Of a stretch of DNA of 64,000 bases, positions 7,523 to 13,999 are shown piece by piece (the stretch's first letter is position 1; the number at the start of each line of letters is the position of its first letter). This DNA comes from Enterovirga aerilata. GTDB taxonomy: Bacteria > Pseudomonadota > Alphaproteobacteria > Rhizobiales > Beijerinckiaceae. Below the pieces are notes generated by a model. The model worked only from the letters and a program-made list of their open reading frames with translations, made no database searches and was not told the origin of the DNA. The DNA lies in contig NZ_JABEPP010000002.1 of the NCBI RefSeq assembly GCF_013044135.1, forward strand, positions 496,001 through 560,000, given 5' to 3'. The position numbers and the translations under genes were made by a program.

Positions 7523-7675
7523 ATGAAAAGACGAGATGCCCGATCGGCCCGCCTCAGGGCCGAGATGAAGAACCTCGGCGTCGAGGCCGCGCGCGTTCCG
7601 CTGCTTCCCCTCGGCCTCGCGGTCGTGGCGGCCGTGAGCGCCGCCTCGACCATCGCATCGCTGTCGACGATGTGA
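7523..7675 (+). CDS. Small membrane protein, second of a tandem pair
   Basis: 50 residues with the same plan as the preceding small gene: basic start (MKRRDARSARLRAEMKNL), then one hydrophobic helix (PLGLAVVAAVSAASTIASLS). Shared positions include the RAEM motif, the Pro-Leu entry to the helix and the Ala-rich core ending in LS. An AGAAGGAAG ribosome binding site lies just upstream. The ATG overlaps nothing, and the stop is 13 bases from the convergent ATP12 gene. Function unknown. Confidence 0.55.
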   Translation: MKRRDARSARLRAEMKNLGVEAARVPLLPLGLAVVAAVSAASTIASLSTM

Positions 7676-7688
7676 GCCCCCGCCCGCG

Positions 7689-8417
7689 CTAGCCGGCGCG
7701 GGACAGCTGGAGGAAGAGCGAGGCGGCCCGGAACTCCGCCTCGCGCTGTTTCCGCCGCTCGGAGGCTTCGTGGTCCTCGCCCCAGCGACTCTCCTGGAAG
7801 AACTCGTCGACATGGGCCGCGCGCCAGGCCTCCTCCGCCGGGAGGCGGCCGGCGGCATGCATCAGGGCGATCAGCACCGAGCCCGTGAGCGTCGTCATGA
7901 CGTGCAGCGCCGCGAGCGCGAAGGGCGAGGTCTCGCGGGCGATCTCCTCGCGCACCGCCGCCACCGCCTCGGCCGGCTGCTCCACGAACATCACGCCCTC
8001 GCTCAGCACGAAATGCGCCGAGAGGCTGTCGCGCACGAAGGCGTGGACCGGGTCCCAGGCGGCGGCCTGCTCGGCGACCAGCCGGTCCGGCCCTGAGGCG
8101 CGATAGACGACGAGGTCCGACCCGGCATAGCGGACGAGATCCGCCCGCACCTCCTCCGCCCGCGGCACGACGCCGTCGATGGTGGAATTCGCGAGCCGGG
8201 TCAGCGGCATCGTGGTCGGGTCGATGCTCGCGCCCTGGGCCTGCCATTCCCGCGCTATCGCTTCGGCAAGCGCCCGGGTGGGCAGCGTGAGCGGCGCCCG
8301 GCCGGGCGTGCGGGCGCGGCGCCCGTCCAGCGTGAGCGCGAAGCCGCCCTCGTCCTCGGCGATGCCGGCCTGCTCGTAGAAGCGCCTGGTCGCGGCAGGG
8401 ATCGGCGTCCCGGCCAT
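7689..8417 (-). CDS. ATP12-family F1-ATPase assembly chaperone
   Basis: 242 residues matching the alphaproteobacterial/mitochondrial ATP12 family, which binds the alpha subunit of F1 during ATP synthase assembly. Recognisable parts are the N-terminal RRFYEQAGIAED with the GFALTLDGRRARTPG hairpin, PTRALAEAIAREWQAQG, DPTTMPLTRLANSTID and the C-terminal ALHVMTTLTGSVLIALMH followed by WGEDHEA. It starts one base after the stop of the HAD hydrolase gene, so the two are co-transcribed and probably translationally coupled; the same pairing is common in Hyphomicrobiales. Confidence 0.9.
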   Translation of the reverse strand: MAGTPIPAATRRFYEQAGIAEDEGGFALTLDGRRARTPGRAPLTLPTRALAEAIAREWQAQGASIDPTTMPLTRLANSTIDGVVPRAEEVRADLVRYAGSDLVVYRASGPDRLVAEQAAAWDPVHAFVRDSLSAHFVLSEGVMFVEQPAEAVAAVREEIARETSPFALAALHVMTTLTGSVLIALMHAAGRLPAEEAWRAAHVDEFFQESRWGEDHEASERRKQREAEFRAASLFLQLSRAG

Positions 8418-8418
8418 G

Positions 8419-9081
8419 TCAGGCGGCCTCCGCGCGCAGCGGGAGGAGCGGCTCCAGGGCCGAGAAGCGGTCGATGATCGTGCCGGCGCCAGCCTCCTCC
8501 AGAGCGGCGACCGGATGGTAGCCCCAGGAGACGCCGATCGGCCGCACGCCGGCCGCCCGCGCCATCGCCATGTCGAAGGTCGTATCGCCGACCATGACGG
8601 TCGCCTCCGGACCGATCCCGGTCTCGGCCATGGCCTGCAGGATCATGGCGGGGTCGGGCTTGGATGGCGCGTCGTCGGCCGTCTGGATGGTGGAGAAGGC
8701 GCGCCGCCATCCCTGCCGCTCCAGGATATGGGCTACGCCGCGCCGCGACTTGCCGGTCGCAATGCCGAGCAGGAGGTCGTCCCGCGCGGCGAGCCGGGCG
8801 ATCACCTCCTCGACCTCGGGGAAGAGCGGCTCGATGCAGGCCGGGTCGGCGCGAAGCCGCGCGAAGGCCCGACGGTATTCCTCGGCGAGCTCCTCGACCG
8901 GACCGGCCGGTCCGACCAGCGCCGTGAACGCTTCGACCAAGGAGAGGCCGACGATCGAGAGCGAGCGCTCCCGCGTGGGCGGCTCGAGCCCGCAGGCGGC
9001 GAAGGCCTCGCGCTGGGCGGCCACGATGAGCTGCTGGCTGTCGACGAGGGTGCCGTCGACATCGAGGATCACGAGGTGCAT
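8419..9081 (-). CDS. HAD-family hydrolase, phosphoglycolate phosphatase-like
   Basis: 220 residues, HAD superfamily. Motif I is LDVDGTLVDS (nucleophile Asp7, acid Asp9), motif II is in IATGKS, motif III is the Lys in SKPDP and motif IV is VGDTTFDMAMARAAG. The helical cap between motifs I and II identifies subfamily IA, as in phosphoglycolate phosphatase (Gph) and related sugar phosphatases; the substrate cannot be read. The ATG (MHLVILDVDGT) begins at the first strand; longer reading upstream is non-coding. First gene of a two-gene unit with ATP12. Confidence 0.88.
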   Translation of the reverse strand: MHLVILDVDGTLVDSQQLIVAAQREAFAACGLEPPTRERSLSIVGLSLVEAFTALVGPAGPVEELAEEYRRAFARLRADPACIEPLFPEVEEVIARLAARDDLLLGIATGKSRRGVAHILERQGWRRAFSTIQTADDAPSKPDPAMILQAMAETGIGPEATVMVGDTTFDMAMARAAGVRPIGVSWGYHPVAALEEAGAGTIIDRFSALEPLLPLRAEAA

Positions 9082-9133
9082 GGGGACGATGTAGTGCCCG
9101 GCTTCGGAAAGCGCGACCTGCCCCCCGGGGAGC

Positions 9134-9799
9134 TCACGCGTAGGCGACCCAGCCGCGGAACGCGAATCCCATGTAGAAGAGGCTGGTTCCGCTGAAGCCG
9201 GCATCCCGCAGGAGCCGCTCGTCGTCTTCGGGCGCGAGGATCGGCAACCGCTCCGCAATCTCGGATCGCGCGTTCTCCGCCTGCGAGCGCTCTACGCCGG
9301 AGGCGATCGCGAAGGCCGCATACCGCGAGAGCCACAGATCAAGCTCGCCCTGCGGGATGCTGAAATGGGCGACCACAAGGGGCGCACCGGGCTTCAGCCG
9401 ACGCCGGACCTGCTCGAGCGTGGTCAACCGCTCCCGACGCTCGACGAAGTGCAGGGTCAGGATGCAGGTCGCCGCATCGAACGGGCCCTCCGGCGCGCTG
9501 TGGATCAGCCCTTCATGGAGTTGTGCGCGTTCCGAGAGGTCTCCCAGGGTCATCTGCGCGAGGTTCAGCATCGCGGCGGACGGATCGACCCCGAGGAACG
9601 ACCAGCCGGGCTGGGCCTGGGCGAAGACCTTGAGTTCGAGGCCGCCGCCCGCGCCCAGGACGAGTACCTGCGCGTTGCTCGGCGCGCGCTCCTCGAGGAG
9701 GAGCAGGGTCATCTTCTGCAGGTCGGCATAGCCGGGAACCAGGCGGGGCGGGTTTTCGGCGTAGCGGGCCACCGATTGCGGATCAGAGAACGCGTCCAT
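9134..9799 (-). CDS. Class I SAM-dependent methyltransferase
   Basis: 221 residues with a Rossmann methyltransferase fold. Motif I is VLVLGAGGGLE (about 46-56), the acidic end of strand 2 is FLGVDPSAAML, and CILTLHFVER is the motif II/post II region. The N-terminal SDPQSVARYAENPPRLVPGYADLQKM is of the kind seen in CmoA-like and trans-aconitate methyltransferase-like proteins. Target molecule unknown. The start codon lies close to the beginning of the duplicated rluC fragment, on the same strand, but there is no sign of disruption. Confidence 0.8.
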   Translation of the reverse strand: MDAFSDPQSVARYAENPPRLVPGYADLQKMTLLLLEERAPSNAQVLVLGAGGGLELKVFAQAQPGWSFLGVDPSAAMLNLAQMTLGDLSERAQLHEGLIHSAPEGPFDAATCILTLHFVERRERLTTLEQVRRRLKPGAPLVVAHFSIPQGELDLWLSRYAAFAIASGVERSQAENARSEIAERLPILAPEDDERLLRDAGFSGTSLFYMGFAFRGWVAYA

Positions 9800-9876
9800 G
9801 CCCTGTTATAACATACCGATGTTGGACGGCGTGAACGTTCTGGTCCACCGGGTAGCCCGCCGCCGCGGACCTCCGC

Positions 9877-10029
9877 CCTCAGCTCTCCGGAGCGTCCTCG
9901 ATCAGATCGTAGCGCGACGTGTCGAGGCCGAGGAGCGAGAAGCTCTGCTGCATATGGGCCGGGAGCGGCGCGGTCACGTCGTTCGGCTTGCCCGTCCGGG
10001 GATGCGGCACGACGATGCGGCGGCCCGAG
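9877..10029 (-). pseudogene. Truncated duplicate of the 3' end of the rluC-type gene
   Basis: About 150 bases match the last 150 bases of the pseudouridine synthase gene at 10944-11095 with 6 mismatches in 147 aligned bases, in the same orientation. It encodes the C-terminal peptide (PHPRTGKPNDVTAPLPAHM... ending EDAPES) without S4 or catalytic domains. The homology ends sharply near position 10029. With the full-length copy it forms direct repeats around the methionine aminopeptidase gene. Confidence 0.85.
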
Positions 10030-10137
10030 AGCGCGACCCGGCCTCGCACTGGTCTGCACCCGCCGCGCTTTGCCGAGCGGCGCAGGGATGGCAGAAGCGC
10101 CGATCGGAGCCGCGACGGCTCTGCAGAAGGAGCCCGC

Positions 10138-10890
10138 ATGACGGTGTCGAGCGAAGACGACCTGGCCGGTCTGAAGCAGATCGGGCGCATCGTCGCCGAC
10201 ACGCTCCAGGCCATTGGCAAGGCCCTCGAGCCGGGCGTGACGACAGGCGAACTCGATCAGATCGGGCGGGACGTCATGGAAGCGGCCGGAGCACGTCCCG
10301 CTCCGGAGATGGTCTACGCCTTTCCTGGAGCGACCTGCATCAGCGTCAACGAGGAGATCGCGCACGGCATCCCGGGCGCGCGCAAGATCGGGCCGGGCGA
10401 CCTCGTCAACATCGACGTGTCGGCCGAGAAGGACGGCTACTTCGCCGATACCGGCGCATCCTTCGCGGTCCCGCCCGTGACGCGCGCGGTCGAGCGGCTG
10501 TGCAAGGACGGGCGCCGGGCCATGTGGACCGGCTTGCGCGAGGTCCGCGCCGGCAAGCCGCTCGCCGGCATTGGCCGCGCCGTCGGCGCCTTCGCGCGGA
10601 AGAACGGCTACACGCTGGTGCGCAACCTCGCCAGCCACGGGGTTGGCCTGTCGCTGCACGAGGAGCCGACCGAGATCGCAACCTGGCCCGACGCCTCCGA
10701 GCGCCGGATCATGCGGGAGGGCCTGGTCTTCACGGTCGAGCCGTTCCTGTCTCTCGGCGCCGAGTTCGCTGCGGATGGCGACGATCCCTGGACGCTTTAC
10801 AGCCGGCCGCGCGCCCTCACGGTCCAGTACGAGCACACGGTCGTCGCCACACGGAACGGACCGCTGGTCCTCACGATGCCGGGACAATAG
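10138..10890 (+). CDS. map: Type I methionine aminopeptidase
   Basis: Removes the initiator Met from nascent proteins; 250 aa, M24 family. All metal and catalytic positions are present: His76 (AHGIPG), Asp93 and Asp104 (NIDVSAEKDGYFADTG), His167 (SHGVG), His174 (LHEEP), Glu201 (TVEPF) and Glu232 (YEHTV). Ser precedes His167, where Gly is usual. The start was chosen by the AGAAGGAG ribosome binding site 6 bases upstream; longer frames run into the rluC fragment. The gene is oriented opposite to its neighbours and lies between direct repeats, so it may be an acquired extra copy rather than the housekeeping map. Confidence 0.9.
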   Translation: MTVSSEDDLAGLKQIGRIVADTLQAIGKALEPGVTTGELDQIGRDVMEAAGARPAPEMVYAFPGATCISVNEEIAHGIPGARKIGPGDLVNIDVSAEKDGYFADTGASFAVPPVTRAVERLCKDGRRAMWTGLREVRAGKPLAGIGRAVGAFARKNGYTLVRNLASHGVGLSLHEEPTEIATWPDASERRIMREGLVFTVEPFLSLGAEFAADGDDPWTLYSRPRALTVQYEHTVVATRNGPLVLTMPGQ

Positions 10891-10945
10891 TGAGGCCGGC
10901 GGCCGGAGCCGACCCGAAGGACGCAGCCCGAAGCCGGCGCGATCC

Positions 10946-12175
10946 TCAGCTCTCCGGGGCGTCCTCGATCGGATCGTAGCGCGAGGTGTCGAGGCCGAGG
11001 AGCGAGAAGCTCTGCTGCATATGGGCGGGGAGCGGCGCGGTCACGTCGATCGGCTTGCCCGTCCGCGGATGCGGCACGACGATGCGGCGGGCGAGGAGAT
11101 GGAGCCGGTTCTGGATGCCGCCGGGCAATTCCCAGTTCTCGACGTTGAAGTATTTCGGGTCCCCGACGATCGGATGGCCGATATGGGCCGCATGCGCCCG
11201 GAGCTGGTGCGTGCGGCCGGTGACCGGCTTCAGCGACAGCCAGGCGAGCTTCTGCCCGGCCTGATCGACGACGGCATAATAGGTCAGGGCGTGGCTCGCG
11301 CCCTCGGCGCCGTGCCTGGAGACCGCCATCCGGCTGTCCGCCTCGCCCAGCTCCTCGCGCGCCAGATAGGTCGAGATGCGGCCCTGCCGCGTCCGGGGGA
11401 CGCCGGCCACCAGCGCCCAGTAGATCTTCCGTGTCGCCCGTGATCTGAAGGACTTAGCGAGCGCGGTCGCGGCGAACCGCGTCTTGGCGATCACGAGGCA
11501 GCCGGCGGTGTCCTTGTCCAGCCGGTGCACCAGGCGCGGCTTCTGGCCCTGCCTGTCGCGCAGCGCCTCGAGCATCCCGTCGACGTGCCGCTTCGTCCCC
11601 GATCCGCCCTGCACGGCGAGGCCGGACGGCTTGTTGATCACCAGGACGTCGTCATCCTCGTAGAGGGCGTTCTGGCGGAAGAAGACCGCGTCCTTCGAGT
11701 CCGCATCCGCGGCACGGGCCGCCGGCGGCTTCGCGTCGAGCCTCAGCGGCGGGATTCGGACCTGCTGGCCGGATTCGAGCCGGTCGCTCGGCTTGGCGCG
11801 CTTGCCGTCGATGCGGAGCTCGCCCTTCCGGACGATCCGCTGGATATGCGCGAAGGAGAGATCCGGGAAACGAGCGGTGAGAAACCGATCGACGCGCATC
11901 CCCGTCTCGTCCGGTGCGACCGCCACGGTCTGGACCCCGTTCGCAGCGGACGCCTCCCCGAGCTTCTGCCCGGCACCGTCAGCCAGGGCCGGAGCTTCGG
12001 CACCGGGCCGCTCGGCGCCCCCGGACTCCCGTACCGACGAAGGGGGCCGCGGGCCGAGCGGCCGGGCCCGCGCTTCCGTCCGCGGCGATGCCGGGCGGCC
12101 GGCGGCGCGTCCACCCGGACGTGGCCGTCCGGCCCTGCCGCGAGGCTCGCTGCCGCCTAGTCTCGATCCCTTCAT
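10946..12175 (-). CDS. rluC: RluA-family 23S rRNA pseudouridine synthase (RluC/RluD-like)
   Basis: Converts specific uridines in 23S rRNA to pseudouridine. Residues 1-85 are an unusual Arg/Pro/Gly/Ala-rich, probably disordered extension. An S4 RNA-binding domain follows (about 91-140: MRVDRFLTARFPDLSFAHIQRIVRKG), then the catalytic domain with VHRLDKDTAG (catalytic Asp220), VTGRTHQLRAHAAHIGHPIVGD and the C-terminal LHLLARRI. RluC modifies positions 955/2504/2580 in E. coli; whether this is RluC or RluD cannot be fixed without alignment. The 3' end is duplicated on the far side of map. Confidence 0.9.
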   Translation of the reverse strand: MKGSRLGGSEPRGRAGRPRPGGRAAGRPASPRTEARARPLGPRPPSSVRESGGAERPGAEAPALADGAGQKLGEASAANGVQTVAVAPDETGMRVDRFLTARFPDLSFAHIQRIVRKGELRIDGKRAKPSDRLESGQQVRIPPLRLDAKPPAARAADADSKDAVFFRQNALYEDDDVLVINKPSGLAVQGGSGTKRHVDGMLEALRDRQGQKPRLVHRLDKDTAGCLVIAKTRFAATALAKSFRSRATRKIYWALVAGVPRTRQGRISTYLAREELGEADSRMAVSRHGAEGASHALTYYAVVDQAGQKLAWLSLKPVTGRTHQLRAHAAHIGHPIVGDPKYFNVENWELPGGIQNRLHLLARRIVVPHPRTGKPIDVTAPLPAHMQQSFSLLGLDTSRYDPIEDAPES

Positions 12176-12218
12176 GCGACATCCCTAGCATCGCCCAGGC
12201 CAGTCGGCCATGGATGCC

Positions 12219-12602
12219 TCACGCGAGCCCGCGCAGCAGGGCGAGCCCGAGCGCGAGCGCCCCGATCGACAGGATGATCGAGCCGGCAACATAGCCGGCC
12301 GCGAGAGCCGCTTCACCACGCTCCCAAAGCAGCATGGCATCCAGCGAGAAGGCCGAGAAGGTCGTGAAGCCGCCGAGAATGCCCGTCGCAACGAAGAGCC
12401 GGACCGGCTGCGCCCACCCGGCCTCCACGCGGAACGCCAGCCAGCCCGCAATCAGGCCCATCAGGAAGGAGCCGACCACGTTGACGGCGAGCGTCCCCCA
12501 CGGGAACGCCGTTCCGCATAGCCTCGCGCAGCCGAGATTGACGCCGTGCCGAAGGGCTCCGCCGATCCCGGCGCCGACGAAGACGAGCAGCGTAGCCTGC
12601 AT
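12219..12602 (-). CDS. crcB: Fluoride ion channel CrcB/Fluc
   Basis: 127-residue inner-membrane protein with four hydrophobic helices that exports fluoride as a dual-topology dimer. Family signatures are visible: GGALRHGVN near the start (Arg), FPWGTLAVNVVGSFLMG (pore Asn) and GGFTTFSAFSLD (the phenylalanine box). Start MQATLLVFVGAGIGG fits the family. It is 43 bases downstream of the rluC gene on the same strand reading away from it, and divergent from the nitrile hydratase operon. I see no fluoride riboswitch motif upstream. Confidence 0.92.
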   Translation of the reverse strand: MQATLLVFVGAGIGGALRHGVNLGCARLCGTAFPWGTLAVNVVGSFLMGLIAGWLAFRVEAGWAQPVRLFVATGILGGFTTFSAFSLDAMLLWERGEAALAAGYVAGSIILSIGALALGLALLRGLA

Positions 12603-12697
12603 CGAGAAGCCGTAGCCCGAGCCGGGCACCGATCCAAGCGGGGTGCATTGAAGGAACCCCGCGTACGGCGCTAGGTTCGGACCCAAAGGGACGAGCG

Positions 12698-13021
12698 ATG
12701 ACCCAGGCCAAGGAAGCGGACCCCCGCCGCGCCCATCACGACATGGGCGGCGTATCGAAATACCTCTGCGAAGGCGTCGACACCGAGCCGCACGCGTTGA
12801 CGGATTTCGACAAGCAGGTCGATGCCCTCCGGCAGATGCTGTCGCTGAAGGGCCTGATGACGGTCGACGAGCTCCGGCGCGGCATCGAGGAGATCCCGGC
12901 CGACGCATACGATCGCCTCAGCTACTATCAGCGCTGGATCCGTTCGATGACCGCCAACCTCCTGCGCAAGGGCGTGGTGACGGAGGCGGAGCTGCGCGCT
13001 CGACTGGAAGCAGAAACGTGA
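12698..13021 (+). CDS. Nitrile hydratase/thiocyanate hydrolase family, beta-type subunit (NHase beta N-terminal half)
   Basis: 107 residues corresponding to the helical N-terminal half of nitrile hydratase beta: the HDMGG motif near residue 14, then SYYQRWIRSMTANLLRKGVVTEAEL, the typical end of this domain. In classical nitrile hydratase this is fused to the SH3-like half; here that half is a separate gene starting inside this stop codon (GTGA overlap). A stand-alone subunit of this kind is found in thiocyanate hydrolase (ScnB) and toyocamycin nitrile hydratase. First gene of a three-gene operon. Confidence 0.85.
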   Translation: MTQAKEADPRRAHHDMGGVSKYLCEGVDTEPHALTDFDKQVDALRQMLSLKGLMTVDELRRGIEEIPADAYDRLSYYQRWIRSMTANLLRKGVVTEAELRARLEAET

Positions 13022-13299
13022 CGGCCTTCGCGCCCGGCGCCCGCGTCCGCGTCAAGGATGCCTGGCCGGAGGCGGACGGCCCCGTCCATATCCGCACGCC
13101 GCATTACGTCAGAGGCGAGACCGGTACGGTGGTGCGTCACCTCGGCGACTTTCCGAATCCGGAGGACATCGCCTTTGCGCGCCCGGCTGCGACGCGGGCG
13201 CTCTACCATGTCGCGTTTCCGCTGAAGCAGCTCTGGCCCGACGCCAGCGGTGACGAGCTCGTGGTGGAGATCTACGACCATTGGCTGGAGGCAGCATGA
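13018..13299 (+). CDS. Nitrile hydratase/thiocyanate hydrolase family, alpha-type subunit (NHase beta C-terminal half)
   Basis: 93 residues equal to the SH3-like C-terminal half of nitrile hydratase beta: FAPGARVRVKDAWP, then RTPHYVRGETGTVVRHLG with the conserved Arg that contacts the metal site in related enzymes, and LYHVAFPLKQLW. The GTG start overlaps the stop of the previous gene by four bases (GTGA) and its own stop overlaps the next start (ATGA), so all three subunits are translationally coupled. The order matches scnB-scnA-scnC of thiocyanate hydrolase. Confidence 0.85.
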   Translation: MTAFAPGARVRVKDAWPEADGPVHIRTPHYVRGETGTVVRHLGDFPNPEDIAFARPAATRALYHVAFPLKQLWPDASGDELVVEIYDHWLEAA

Positions 13300-13910
13300 A
13301 CGTGCTCGAGGCCGAGAGCGGCGCGCTCTTCACGGCGCTGTCCGGGCTGCTCTGCGAGAAGGGGCTCATCACACCGGCCGAGCTCGCCGAACGGGTCGCA
13401 ATCACCGAACAGGCCTCGCCGGCACAGGGCGCCCGCATGGTCGCAAAGGCCTGGATGGACGAGGATTACCGCGCGCTGATGCTGCGAGACGGCACGGCGG
13501 CCGCCGAGGCGGTCGGGGCCTTCATGCGGGGCTCGCCTCCCCTTGGCGTGCTCGCCAACGAGCCGGGCCTGCACCATCTCGTCGTCTGCACGCTGTGCTC
13601 CTGCTACCCTCGCGCCGTGCTCGGCTATCCGCCCTTCTGGTTCAAGTCCTCCGCCTACCGGGCGCGCGCCGTCCGCGACCCGCGGGGCGTGCTCGCCGAA
13701 TGGGGGACGGTGCTCCCGGCGAGCACCAGGCTGCGGGTCGTCGATTCGACCGCGGACTACCGCTGGATGGTGCTCCCGATGCGGCCGGAGGGCACGGAGG
13801 GCTGGTCGGAGGAGGCGCTCGCCGCGCTCGTCACCGAAGGGGACATGATCGGGGTGACGGTGCCCTCTCCGGGCCGCAGGCCGGGCCGCGCGAGCCTGCC
13901 GGCGCGGTAA
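13296..13910 (+). CDS. Cobalt-type nitrile hydratase/thiocyanate hydrolase family, metal-binding (gamma/NHase alpha) subunit
   Basis: 204 residues, the metal-carrying subunit. The claw motif is Cys98-Thr-Leu-Cys101-Ser-Cys103 in VVCTLCSCYPR; Thr after the first Cys is the signature of non-corrin cobalt enzymes (iron enzymes have Ser). The second and third Cys are expected to be oxidised to sulfinic and sulfenic acid. VLGYPPFWFKS and the C-terminal WMVLPMRPEGTEGW are also family-typical. The reaction is hydration of a nitrile or hydrolysis of thiocyanate; which one cannot be told. No activator (P15K-like) or amidase gene lies next to it. Confidence 0.88.
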   Translation: MNVLEAESGALFTALSGLLCEKGLITPAELAERVAITEQASPAQGARMVAKAWMDEDYRALMLRDGTAAAEAVGAFMRGSPPLGVLANEPGLHHLVVCTLCSCYPRAVLGYPPFWFKSSAYRARAVRDPRGVLAEWGTVLPASTRLRVVDSTADYRWMVLPMRPEGTEGWSEEALAALVTEGDMIGVTVPSPGRRPGRASLPAR

Positions 13911-13999
13911 GGGCGCAAGCTCGAACGACACGCGATCCTCGCGGGCTTAAACTGTCCTTCACCGTACTGACCTAGCTCGGTGTCTCGGAGAGACGCGCG

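Noticed and set aside
9879-10220. A 113-residue minus-strand frame across the rluC fragment and into map
   Set aside because: Only its last 48 codons are rluC-derived; the remainder is antisense to map with no S4 or catalytic domain, so it is a remnant and not a gene.
12603-12697. Possible fluoride riboswitch upstream of crcB
   Set aside because: The minus-strand leader lacks the conserved GATGxxGxCCGCC-type start and the CTGATGxC pairing partner of the crcB motif; only generic GC-rich hairpins are present.
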